Below, in pieces: positions 12,596-23,277 of a DNA stretch of 64,000 nucleotides. A program made the position numbers and the translations under genes. Origin of the DNA: Nymphaea colorata (lineage: Eukaryota; Streptophyta; Magnoliopsida; Nymphaeales; Nymphaeaceae); assembly GCF_008831285.2 (NCBI RefSeq), contig NC_045149.1, positions 22,884,535 through 22,948,534 of the forward strand, written 5' to 3'. A model generated the notes under the pieces. That model had not been told where the DNA came from. It saw only the letters and a list, made by a program, of their open reading frames with translations, and searched no databases. Within the stretch, counting starts at the first letter, position 1. Each line of letters begins with the position of its first letter.

Positions 12596-12882
12596 GTCTT
12601 TGGTGAAGCTCCAAGTGGGTTCATTGAAATGACTTTAAATATGAACCATCGTCTTTGGTGAAGCTCCAAGTGGGTTCATTGAAATGACTTTAAATATGAA
12701 CCATGTAGGAGAAAATACTCCTAGCCTAAGTGGGTTCTTTGGAATCATGAAAATACAAACCATGTAAGACATTAAAATGGTCTAAATCCAAGTGGTCCTT
12801 TGGAACCATGGAAAATGAGAACCATGTAAGAGAAAATAGTACGACACCGAGTCGTGTTCTGGAATCATGAAAAATATGAAAC
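12596..12882 (+). repeat. Degenerate tandem repeat array, unit about 55-60 bp
   Basis: Two essentially identical 55-bp units start at 12596 and 12651 (key words CTCCAAGTGGGTTCATTG and AATATGAACCAT). About three more diverged units follow, each with a version of AAGTGGGTTCTTTGGAATCATG and AACCATGTAAGA. There is no coding signal. Confidence 0.75.

Positions 12883-12883
<1 letters not shown>

Positions 12884-12926
<43 letters not shown>
12884..12926 (+). repeat. (GA)n microsatellite
   Basis: A nearly perfect run of AG/GA dinucleotides of about 40 bases, with one GGG interruption, just after the tandem array. Confidence 0.9.
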
Positions 12927-12927
<1 letters not shown>

Positions 12928-13306
12928 CTATCCAAAATCGTGAGTTCTAACTTATAATTAACTATTGGAAGTAAAAATGCGGCGAACTTGATGTTTCAGT
13001 ATCTTTATTAAAAAGCTTCAAATGCATCTGAATATGTCATTGCTGCTTATGATCGATAGCCACAAACTATTCCAACTACGATTCCTCAACTCGTAGGCAT
13101 TAAATGAATCCTACAATAAGATATACAAAAAAATGTGCACAAAACTTGCAGTTAAGATCTATATCACTTTATTCTTTCCAAGTAGGAGATAGGGCAACAG
13201 TTATTTGCTTATTATTAGATCTCACATTGAGATCTTTGAATTGGCAGCTTCTTTAACATAAAAATCTAGTGTTATAAACAACTGATTCTTCACCATATGT
13301 GTTGCA

Positions 13307-13813
13307 CTAGATCTGCTTGAACTCCACAATCTGCCTGAAGTTCTCCCAGGGCTTGACCCATATCATGGCTTCAAACTGCTCTATTTCTCCTTTGTTGTCA
13401 ACCGCCTCAATGACCAAGTAGTATATGATTCCTTCCACCACTTGAGTCCTTGCAGATACGACCCTCGAGAACTTGATTGGTGCTGCAGGCGTCTACAAGA
13501 ACACGATAATGATCAATGAAGTCTTCTCATGATCACCCTTAGCCTTAGGAAGAAGATTTGCTGAAAGGATAAACGATTTTCTGGAAAGAAGATCAATTAC
13601 CTGCTGGCAGAATTGTTCAACTGCAAATATAGCAAGCTGTATGATTTCCACGTCATGAGTGGGATCGTCGCCGTCGCTACCGGAGTCAGAAATTCCTCCA
13701 GGAGTATCCATCGCGGTGGTAGTATCTGGATGGAAAACCAAGAGCATTAAGTACGTGAGCACGACCATCTTGAGAAGAAACTGCAACCATTTTCCCTTCC
13801 ACATTGGAACCAT
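13307..13813 (-). CDS. Phytocystatin (secreted cysteine protease inhibitor)
   Basis: Two exons: 13601-13813 and 13307-13492 (minus), joined in phase 0 (donor GTAATT, acceptor TTCTTGTAG), giving 132 aa. Cystatins inhibit papain-like proteases with an N-terminal Gly and two hairpin loops. Visible parts are a hydrophobic signal-peptide-like N terminus (LLKMVVLTYLMLLVF, ending near TTTA), a GG pair, and the plant cystatin helix signature IQLAIFAVEQF, where the usual Arg of LARFAV is Ile. The inhibitory loop QVVEG fits QxVxG, and the second-loop Trp is in KPWENF. I chose the ATG at 13813: it has a strong context (A at -3, G at +4) and starts directly at the signal peptide. Upstream in-frame ATGs at 13852 and 13933 are weaker, and the latter would translate a (CT)n repeat. 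A secretory-pathway or vacuolar role against endogenous or pest proteases is inferred from the family. Confidence 0.9.
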
Positions 13814-13874
13814 TTTCCTCTCTCTAGCTTGCCACGAAGAATTGCTTCTCATAGGATTTTTATAAGCTAAGAGA

Positions 13875-13878
<4 letters not shown>

Positions 13879-13912
<34 letters not shown>
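13879..13912. repeat. (CT)n microsatellite in the cystatin leader
   Basis: About 17 CT units on the plus strand, i.e. (GA)n in the cystatin sense, starting about 65 bp upstream of the chosen start codon. GA-rich tracts are common in plant 5' leaders and promoters. Confidence 0.9.
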
Positions 13913-13915
<3 letters not shown>

Positions 13916-13937
13916 ACCGCAATACTTTCTCATGAAA

Positions 13938-13945
13938 CATGCATG
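13938..13945. promoter_or_regulatory. RY element (CATGCATG) upstream of the cystatin
   Basis: A perfect CATGCATG lies about 125 bp upstream of the cystatin start. The RY motif is the known binding site of the B3 factors ABI3, FUS3 and LEC2 in seed genes, and several phytocystatins are seed-expressed. It is palindromic and 8 bp, so chance occurrence is possible. It may also fall within the transcribed leader. Confidence 0.35.
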
Positions 13946-14189
13946 AGCATTAGAGTCCTTACCAGCAACGAAATCTCTCTTTCTTGTATATTTTGAATGT
14001 CAAGGGCCTAGTGCTTGTGTTACTATTTCCCCAACAAGTTCCAAGGAAAATTCGGATGGAGCTCTCTTTAGAACAGTGACCGAAACTCTATGTCTGCCCC
14101 AAAGACACATAATATTACTTGGTTTAGAATATGTTCATTTGTGATTTAAAGCAGATCATGGACAGTATGTTAAGATAATAGATTATCAT

Positions 14190-14473
14190 TGAAAAAGGAA
14201 GGAGAAATGAAAAGAAGATGACTCAAAAATTAACGTGGTTCAGAATTCAAATTTGAATTCAGTCCAACGTTTTCAATTGGATCACAACCTTCGCTCCTTT
14301 TGTTCAACGTCATCCTTAAATCTCTCATTTCTATCAAGATTCGTTTTTTCTTTCTTGCCTGATATGTATCCTTGCAATATTGGTGGCACCTGATTTTATG
14401 GAATGATGAGCTGCTATGTTACCATGTTCTGAGACGTTAGCTCTCCTTACCTAATTAGTTCCCCTTTAATATT
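14190..14473 (-). repeat. 3' LTR of the copia element
   Basis: Shares with the right-hand LTR the words GAAAAGAAGATGACTCAAAA, TTCAAATTTGAATTCAGTCC, CTTTTGTTCAACGTCATCC and TTCCCCTTTAATATT. It is shorter than the other LTR. The last shared 15 bases look like the polypurine tract, so the inner limit may be 14458. It lies about 380 bp upstream of the cystatin start, in the same orientation. Confidence 0.75.
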
Positions 14474-17400
14474 GTTGACGTAAGCCAAGGTAAGCGAAGG
14501 TAGCGAATAAGGAATGTGAGCTGGTGCTGAGGTAGTGGTTTGGTAAACATATCAGCGAGCTGACCTTCGATTGTCACAAATTGTGTGTTCATATTGCCCA
14601 GCGCAGCTTGCTCTCGAACGAAATGATAATCAAGTTCCCAATGTTTCATATGTGAATGAAATACTGGCTTGATAGTGGTATGTAATGCCGAAATATTATC
14701 ACTCAATAGAATAGGTGCTTTGGAGAGATAGACGCCAAAATAAATGTAAGCCACTGAATTTCAGCAGCAGCCCCAGCGAGAGCCCTATATGACGAGCGGG
14801 CAACAGTTGGTTGCTTCTTTGAACTCCAAGATATACAATTTGGACCAAGAAATGTACAATAGCCGGAGGTTGATCACGAGTATTCGGGCAGCCAGCCCAG
14901 TCTGCATCAGAATAAGCCTTGAGAGTCAAATATTGGGATTTGTAAAACTGAATGCCACATTGACACGTGCCACGAACATATCGGAGAATCCGTTTCAAGA
15001 GCTGGAAATGTTTCATCATTGGAGCATGGATGAATTGGCATGCAAAGTTGACTGCATATGAGAGATCTGGCCATGTAAGGGTCAGATATTGTAATGCCAG
15101 ATATTGTAATGCCCCTGCTAGACTTTGATATGTTATAGCATCTGAACAAGGAGGATCAGCTTGTGCAGAAGATTTTGATAGGGCAGTAATAGGTGTGGTC
15201 ACCGTTTTACAATGTTGCATTTGTGCTCGAGAAATAATATCTTGAGCATATTTAGACTCATGCATGAATAGGCCAGCAGAAGTGCGTACAACTTGAATTC
15301 CCAAGAAATGATGCAGATCACCTAGATCATTCATAGCAAATTGTTGTATGACAGTCGTTAGAAAAGATGATATGAATGAATGAGAATTACTCGTAAGAAT
15401 AATATCATCAATGTACAATAACAAAATAGTGACAGATTTGTCATGTCTGCGAATGAAAAGAGAGGGATCGGTGACGCTAGCAATGAAATCCATAGAAAAC
15501 AGGATGTGAGCAAATCTGTCATACCATGCCTGAAGAGCTTGTTTTAATCCATAGAGAGCTTGATTCAAACATGATGTGGCTTGGATGGATCCTTAAATCC
15601 AGGAGGCTGCTCAATATACACTAGCTCATGTAAATGACCATTCAGAAATGCATTCTTGACATTTAATTGTTTGAAAGGCTAATCAAATGCAAGGGCGAGA
15701 CTAAGAACAATTCTTATAGTAGCAGATTTTACCACTGGAGAGAAAGTTTCCAAGAAATCCAGACCTTGAACTTGACTATATCCTTGTGCTACAAGTTGGG
15801 CCTTAAGACGTTCAAGCTGTTTGTCACCTTACAGTTTGGTTTTGAAGACCCATCGGTTGCCAATCACATACATATCTGGTGTAGGAGGCACAAGATCCCA
15901 AGTGTGATTTCCCTATAAAGCAGCCATTTCCTCTTTCATAGCTTGATGTCACCCTAGGTGCTTGAGAGCAAGAGTATAATGTGACGGTTCGATTGGAATG
16001 GGTGAGACAGTAAATACATACTTAGGATTAGGTTTGACAATGTCTGATTTGGATCGAGTAGTCATAGAATAAGTGGAAAGAGAGGGATTCGGGTTAGGGA
16101 GAGTGAGAGGGGAAGGTAATGGTATTGATGAAGGTGGCGGTGAAGGAGGTTCTTCGAATGGCGGTGAAGGAGGATCTTCGAGATTGTGCATTTGGGCTAG
16201 ACGTTGAGATTCATGATGATAGTTAGTGGACGAGTCTAAAAATGATACAGAATCAGCATTGGAGGTGATGGTTCTAGGAGTTGGCATGGTATTTTGGTAA
16301 GGAAAAATGGTTTTGTCGAATATGACATGGTGTGAGATGTATACACGTCCAGTGGGAAGATACAGACATCAATATCCTTTATGATGGTATATCCGAGAAA
16401 CACACATGGTAGAGACTTGCGCTCAAATTTATGATTAGTATATCCTCTAAGATAAGGATAGCATCTAGATCCAAAAGTGTGAAGACAAGAATAATCAGGT
16501 TGTTTCTTGAAAAGCAGTTCATATGGACTTTGCATGTGTAAAATTTGTGAGGGAAGTCTGTTGATAAGCCATACTGCAGTGGAGAAAGCCTCGACCTAAT
16601 ATTGAGTTAGAAGATAGCTATGAAACAACATAGCAAGTCTCAATTCAGTAACCGACCTATGCTTGCGTTCCACCGTTCCATTTTGTTTGGGTGTCTTAGG
16701 ACAAGACTTTTGATGTTTGATGTCATTCTCCTTTAAGTAATCCATGAGAACCAAACTATTAAACTCACCTTCCTCATCACTTTGAAATACCTTGACCTTC
16801 GCATCAAATTGAGTTTGAATCATTTTATGAAATTCAAGAAACTTGGCAAAAATTCAGATTTTCTTTTCAAAGGATAAATTCAGGAATATCTAGAGAATTG
16901 ATCCACAAATAAAGCATAATATTTGATATTCTGACAAGAAACAATAAGAGTTGGTCCCCATAAATCACAGTGAACTTTAGCAAATAATGAATCACACTCA
17001 TCTTCAACAGAAATAAAAGGGAGTCGGCACGCCTTCCCCATCTGACAACTAGAACAAGTAGAATGTTTAGGCACACTTTCTGTCATAGCAATCAAATTAT
17101 TTGCAGTCATGAACTCTAATATTTTATGTTGTTGATGCCCTAGACGTCCGTGTCAAACTTCAAAGGGAGCTGATCGAAATCTCGTTGAAAAGAACACGTT
17201 CTTTGGTTTTGGCTTGAGGGCACACAGATCACCTTCTCTGGACCCTGTTGCAGTCACTTCCTTGGTCTCCTTGTCCTTAATAGCAAAGAAATTGGAAGAG
17301 AATTCAAATATGTAAGGCATAGAAGAAGTAAGTTGAATGACAGAAATAAGATTTTTTTTAATATCAGGCACTACAAACACGTTGTCGAGAACAATCGTTT

Positions 17401-18821
17401 GGTTCCCTATATGAATGTCAGCAACTCTGATATGTGTAATATCAAGATATTGGCTATTTCCTACCATAATTTTTTTTGTTTTTCTATATGGAATACAGCT
17501 TTTGAGTTTACCTGGATCATCGATCACACGAGAGCTTGCTCTGGTGCTAGGGAACCAATCTTGATAAGTAGGATGAGCAATTTTCATAGCAGCAAATGCT
17601 TGTGGCATATCACGTGGCTGATAAGTATGATCAAATCTGTGATAACATTTAAATGCACTGTAATTATTTAGGCCACAAATCTGACACGGTACCTTAGGTT
17701 TATTTGTTTCTCCATTGGACGATCCTTGTTGATTTCGTGTCTGGGTTGCAGGATTGAACCCATGTCCCTTAGAGTTGAACCGACTATTGTTGTTATTGAT
17801 ATTGCGCCCATTATTGTTGTATCGTTTTTTGTTGGTTTGATTGTTGGATTGTTGTGTGAAGAAGACCATTTGGTTGTTCAACTCCAGCATATAAGTCCTT
17901 CATCGTTTCATGTCCTTGAAGTAGTGACACTGCATCAAGATATGAGGGAACCTTCGGCTTGAGGATAGAAGTCATGAACAACTCATATCCTAGTTCGAGA
18001 CCATTAACAAGCCAAAAAACTTTGTTGTCATCCTCAAGAGGCTTCCCAATCACTGCAAGTTCATCAAATATGGCCTTAAAACCAGTAACATATTCAGTCA
18101 TAGGTTTATCTTGTTTGCGGTGGAGTTGTAGCTTTCTTGTCAGCATGATTTTTTTGTCCTTTGACTCACGAGCGAATGCTCTTGTCAAGGTTTTCCATAC
18201 TTGTTCAGAGGTTTCAAGTCCCACGACAAGTCCAAGGACTTTTTCTGTGAGAGACCCAATGAGCCATCCTCTTAGAAGATAGTCTTATTTTTTCCAAGCA
18301 GAATAATCAAGGTTTGGTCGTCTCACAATTTCACCATTCTCAATGGATTCAATGGTAGAAGATGGCATGAGAATCGTTCCATCAATAAACCCAAGCAGAT
18401 CTTGGCTTTCTATGAGACCAAGAATTTGCGTTTTCCATAACAAGAAATTTTTGTGTGACAGTTTGATTGAAACAAAATTAGCCACATTCACGGTGAAGGG
18501 ATAGGGGTACTTAGCTGCAGATGTCGACATGTTGAAGACCTGCGACACTTGTAAATCATGTTTCTCTTCAAAGGATTGTCCAAAAAATCTGAAAATTTGT
18601 CCAAAAATAGTATACACTTGCCTGAATCCAACGCCACCTAGCTCGACCTCTGAATCGCCTCCAATCAAAAAAGTGCCCTAGAGAAAGTCACACCTGGAAG
18701 ACCCTTTCTGGCGAGTTTGCATGGGGCGACCTCCTTTGACAGTAGCTGTGGCACTTGTAAAATGTCGGCTTCTCGACGAGCTGACCAATTTCCGGTGAAA
18801 GCTTCTACAGCTCTGATACCA

Positions 18822-19184
18822 TGAAAAAAAGAAGGAGAAAGGAAAAGAAGATGACTCAAAAATTAATGTGGTTCGGAAAAATCCTACTCCACAAAAAGAA
18901 GGAGAAAGGAAAAGAAGATGACTCAAAAATTAAAGTGGTTCAAAAAAATCCTACTCCACAACTCAGTCATCAAATCTTTGATGATTGGTTCCCTTACTCA
19001 AATACGATTTTATACATAGTTTGGATGAATTCAAATTTGAATTCAGTCCACCGTTTTCAATTGGATTACAATCTCTTGCCTTGATTCTCTCCTTTTGTTC
19101 AACGTCATCCTTACCATGTTCTGAGACATTAGTACTGGCTGGTGGTGCATTATCTCCTTGCCTGATTCATTCCCCTTTAATATT
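18822..19184 (-). repeat. 5' LTR of the copia element
   Basis: Begins next to the tRNA-Met primer binding site. It contains an internal tandem duplication of about 67 bp (the word GAAGGAGAAAGGAAAAGAAG starts at 18831 and again at 18898) that the other LTR lacks. The outer limit is uncertain because a polypurine-like 15-mer follows this LTR too. Confidence 0.7.
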
Positions 19185-19235
19185 TCTGATTTCTGATTTG
19201 GAGACGTTAAGATTGTTGATTGCTGATTGCTGATT

Positions 19236-19387
19236 TGGGCCAAACTATAGTTTCAAAATTTTAACAGAAATTTTCAAATTTTTTATATATATTGAATTAG
19301 AATTTTTTAGATTTACATATAAATTTTTAAAGTTTATAAATTATGAGGAGGCCAAGGCCCCTGTCGGCCCCCTTCTCTCCACCCCTG
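19236..19387. mobile_element. Partial MITE of the GGCGGAGCC family
   Basis: Carries GGGCCAAACTATAGTTTC, the AT-rich core and the right end GGCCCCTGTCGGCCCCCTTC...CCACCCCTGC. These are shared with the fuller copy at 21207-21405. The left terminus is missing where the copia LTR begins. Confidence 0.55.
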
Positions 19388-20271
19388 CCTACATGTTATG
19401 TTGGAGATTTGAGTTTCACATCAATGGCAAAGCCAGAAGCTTTTAGCTGAGGAGCACTAATTTAATGTGGTTATGACCGAGGCAGAATACTTAATAACTT
19501 TGAGCTAGATCCAGGGAGGCATGTTCTCACGAAACATTAGAACAACTATTGTTCCATTAATCTACTCCAATCATTAAGACAAATTCATGGACTCACATAG
19601 TATTTGTGCTTCTTGAATTGATTCCTTGTGGCTGAAGGCAAGGCCATTGCGGGAAACATGTGGGTCTTTGTAGGCAGATTTTTACACCTAGCTTCTCAGC
19701 CACTGACTCAAATGATATATGCATAAAAAACTAGTGAATGAGATGAACTGAACTGCCTTCGCGGCCTGCTCCATCATCAACATGTAGTTAAAACATATCA
19801 ATTAAAAATGAACCTTTCCTTCTCATTGTCACCATATGGTTAGGGGAGGAGTCAGAAATTTTGTTCCATACAACACTAAATATATGGTTAACAAATTTTT
19901 AATTGATCATGAGACAATGACCCAGATCTTGTAGGGCTATCCCATATAACTAGACCCAAGTTTACCCTAACACTAAATTAAGCTTTCAAACAGTGGGCTA
20001 TGTGGGGCATATGCCCTAGGGAGACCCCACCGACCTGCCGCAGCCCCTGCATATGGCCAGTGCTCATATGATTATGTGAAGGGATGTAAAAGTTGGTTCA
20101 CTTCTTTTTCAAGCTTCCTCATGAAAAAATTTGGCTTAGTTGCATCCATGGGACCATTGTTCATAGTATCACTGTGTATCGGTGTGTATCAATCTGTACT
20201 AGTCTTCGACTTGCATATTTGCCCCTCATTGAAATGAGCAGGGGCTGATAAATATTTTACAGACCTGCCGA
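19388..20271 (+). repeat. Tandem duplication, copy 1 (about 0.88 kb)
   Basis: Closely matches 20354-21206 in order and content. Shared words include ATGTTATGTTGGAGATTTGA, GAAGCTTTTAGCTGAGGAGC, ATGCCCTAGG/ATGTCTCATGG, and CATCCATGGGACCATTGTT. The identity looks like 85-90%. There is no intact reading frame. MITE copies bound each unit. Confidence 0.85.
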
Positions 20272-20353
20272 CAGGGGCGGAGCTAGGAATTTTTTAAGTT
20301 TTTAAAATATGAGGAGGCCAAGGCCCCTGCCGGCCCCCTTCCATCCACCCTTG
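20272..20353. mobile_element. Internally deleted MITE of the GGCGGAGCC family
   Basis: Starts CAGGGGCGGAGCTAGG and ends CCACCCTTG, with most of the AT-rich core missing. It sits exactly at the junction between the two duplicated units. Confidence 0.6.
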
Positions 20354-21206
20354 CCAAAATGTTATGTTGGAGATTTGAGTTTCACGTTAGTGGTAGAGTC
20401 GGAAGCTTTTAGCTGAGGAGCACTAGTTTAATTTGGTTAGGCCCCAAGGCAGAATACTTAATAAGTTTGACCTGGATCTAGGGAGGCACAATCTCATGAA
20501 GCTTTAGAACAACTATTGTTTCATTAATCTACTTTAATATTTAAGACAAATTCATGGAACACTCATATGGTGTTTGTCCTTCTTAAAATGATTCATCATG
20601 GCCGAAGCCAGGCCATTGCGGGAAACAGGTGGGTCTTTGTAGTAGATTTTTACACCTAGCTGCTCAGCCATTGACTCAAATGATATATGCATAGAAAGAC
20701 TAGTGAATGAGATTTACTGAACTGCCTTCACGACCCGTTCCATATGGTTAGAGGAAGAGCCAGAAATTTTCTTCCAAAGATACTAAATATATGGTTAACA
20801 AATTTTCAATTGACCATAGAGCAATAACCCAGATCTCGTGAGGCTGTTCCATATAACTAGACCCAAACTTACCCTAACTTAATTAAGCTTTCAAACAGTG
20901 GGCTCTGTGGGGCATATGTCTCATGGAGACCCCACTTATGACCTGCCGCAGCGCCTGCATATATATGGCCAGTGCTCATGAGATTATGTGAAGGGATATA
21001 AAAGTTGGTTCCTAAGTTGAACTTAAATTGGTTCACTTCTTTTTCGAGCTTTCTCATGGCAAAATTTGGCTTAGTTGCATCCATGGGACCATTGTTGATA
21101 GTATCACTGTGTCTTGCTGTGTACCAATCTGTATCCGCCTTCGACTTGCATCTCTACCCCTCCATTAAATGAGCATGGGCTGATAAAAATTCTGCAGACC
21201 TGCTGC
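20354..21206 (+). repeat. Tandem duplication, copy 2 (about 0.85 kb)
   Basis: Second unit of the duplication that begins at 19388. Small indels and substitutions separate the copies; for example, copy 1 has an extra stretch around the ATCAACATGTAGTTAAAAC region. Confidence 0.85.
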
Positions 21207-21405
21207 CAAGGGCGGAGCCATGAATTTTTTTATCGCAGGAGCCAAACTCTAGTTTCAAGATTTTAACGGGGCCGAAATAAAGATTTTCAATTTTTTATTT
21301 ATATACTAAACTAATTTTTTTTAGATTTATATATAAATTTTTTAAGTTTTTAAAATCTGAGGGGGGGAACGCCCCTGTCAGCCCCCCTTTCCCTCCACCC
21401 CTGCT
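21207..21405. mobile_element. MITE of the GGCGGAGCC family, near full length
   Basis: Left end CAAGGGCGGAGCCATG and right end CCACCCCTG are imperfect inverted repeats around an AT-rich core. It closes the tandem duplication on the right. The target duplication is unclear (GCTGCC against CTTGCC). Confidence 0.6.
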
Positions 21406-23100
21406 TGCCGGCTGATTTTGTTACAGTGTGTAATGTGTTTTTAATAAACTAATAATACATACATAAAAATTCTATACATTTAGAAAAAGAATTGTCGGAG
21501 TTGACACAGTAGATTGACCTTGTGTTGGTTGCCGGTCGCTTTTTTTCGAATTTCGATGCATCAAATTTTTTTGTCTTGGTCACCGATGCACAAGTTGAAG
21601 CATGGCAAGACACTGAAAGTACTTTAGAAAACGGAGGGTTGGGTAATGGCCTCAGACTTCAGCATTATGGTGGGTCTCTTCCGCTCACCCAAAAAGAACA
21701 AAATCATGATATTTTGAAAAGATCATCATGCATGATCCCCTTATTCCTGTTATCGGTACGAAAACACAATTTTATTAGAACTGCGTTAGAAATGTAAGAA
21801 ATTCATAACTGAATGGTGTCCATTTAATCCATAGACCAGTTGCAAATGGATCGGATTGGAAGGTTGGATTAAAATCAGATCCCCTGCAATTGGAAAACCG
21901 TAAACAATATCCGGCCCATGCTGCTGCTAGAGGACTGCCAATGAAACAAAACGAGAAGCATGCGAGAGAGACTGGTGGAAGACAATAGAAGAATACTTAA
22001 TCTTACATTGGCCCATTAAGGTACAAGTACAACATACACGGCTGGACCGAGCCATGATTAGCCCAGATCCGCACCTGGCTTATAAAGCAACAAAACTGAG
22101 TTCAAATGTGAATCTGTGTAGATCCTAGAAATTGGAGTTAGATCTGAATCTAAATCTATTGTAGTAATAAGGCCAAAGCTCGGAGGCTAGAAAAGAATTT
22201 TGTGTACCCAAAAAAGTAAATGGTTCAGATGTTCATAAGACAAATTAAAAGAAAAACAGTCTTTGTCCCTGAGAGGCTTGGTGGAACTGTCGAGACATGG
22301 CCTCGCAGGCAACCAGTTCTTGTTTTGAATTTTTGGGGTGTCAACTCTTTATGTTGCTTGACGCATGAAAAGAGACCTTGTACCCAAAAGGACAAGGGGT
22401 TAGGTGAAGGCTTGGGCTCTCATCTAGGTAGTAGGATGAAATACTCCTCCTATTCCTCCAAAAACAGTCTTTAACAAATCCAATCCTGATCAATTGAAAT
22501 GGAAATGAATATTAGTTTGGACCCCCTTATAACATCCATATGATTTGAAGACCCAATGATTAGGCTACAATGTCATAACCCTGGGTTGAGACCACTGAAC
22601 TGTAAAGCCCCAACTTACCCATCTGAAAAAAAAAAAAAAGGAGGGAGGGGAGAGGAAAAAAAAAAGTAGGGAGGGAAGAGAGAAAGATGCCTCAAGGAGG
22701 ATGAGCAAGGAGGATGAGCTGGACATGTTATGGAGTGCTTCTCTAGTTCAACCTCAAGGGGTTGTGCTCCTGCATTGTAAAAGGGGGGTAAATCCTATGT
22801 GCAGTTAAAGCACGTGGAATCTCACCGACCCAACTCTGAACCCTAAAACAATGAGCACTTATTCCGGTAGTGGGATTAATCCTCCTGCCCACCCAAGAAA
22901 GGGAGAGACAGCCATATGCCCAATTGCATACTTGGTAAGGACTCAATTGTCAGTATACGGATGAAAGCTATCATGGTTAGGCGACACATGAAGTGAAATG
23001 AGTAGTGCCCTAATCGCCAATCTCTACCCTCATTCCTAACTGGATCCTAAAACTGCCAACCATAGATGCTGCTAGACGGGCCCAATCCAAATCCAGCAAG
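21406..23100. other. Intergenic DNA without a supportable gene
   Basis: The longest frame (21522-21797, 91 codons) has no domain I recognise and no splice context. There are two A-rich runs near 22627 and 22658. CCTGGGTTGAGACC near 22580 is only loosely B-box-like. Confidence 0.4.
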
Positions 23101-23108
23101 GCCACACT

Positions 23109-23269
23109 CAGTGGCAGACCTAGGTGTTGAGCTTGGCTACCGTGACCCACATCATTTAGTTGATTTACATATTAGTGCCGCTATATAATTTAATTTATTT
23201 TTTATTAATACCCTTTGAATATAAGATTTCGTTCTTAAGCAATAAATAAAATTTCTGGCTCCGCCACTA
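23109..23269. mobile_element. hAT-like MITE of the GGCGGAGCC family, 161 bp
   Basis: Left end CAGTGGCAGACCTAGG; right end, reversed, TAGTGGCGGAGCCAGA. Flanks are 8-bp direct repeats GCCACACT (23101-23108) and ACCACACT (23270-23277), 7 of 8 matching. Confidence 0.75.
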
Positions 23270-23277
23270 ACCACACT

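Larger units (their letters stand above)
14190..19184 (-). mobile_element. Ty1/copia LTR retrotransposon (decayed fossil)
   Basis: This is a full-length but broken copy on the minus strand, with roughly ten breaks in its coding region. Order from right to left: 5' LTR; a primer binding site matching initiator tRNA-Met (TGGTATCAGAGC, rc of 18810-18821) directly at the LTR edge; gag with a zinc-knuckle region; protease; integrase; reverse transcriptase (YIDD box); RNase H; polypurine tract; 3' LTR. Integrase before reverse transcriptase, and the RT words QALYGLKQA and YIDDIILT, identify copia. The LTRs differ by substitutions and several indels, so the insertion is old; I cannot put a number on it by eye. 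No clear 5-bp target duplication was found. Confidence 0.9.

Noticed and set aside
13814-13933. Longer cystatin N terminus from upstream in-frame ATGs
   Set aside because: The upstream part translates the (CT)n repeat into Arg-Glu, and a good start with a signal peptide follows at 13813.
21522-21797. 91-codon frame starting MLVAGRFFSNF
   Set aside because: No family resemblance and no supporting gene structure in repeat-rich intergenic DNA.
22560-22640. Possible second SINE with an A-run after CCTGGGTTGAGACC
   Set aside because: The B box is poor, no A box lies at the right spacing, and no target duplication was found.
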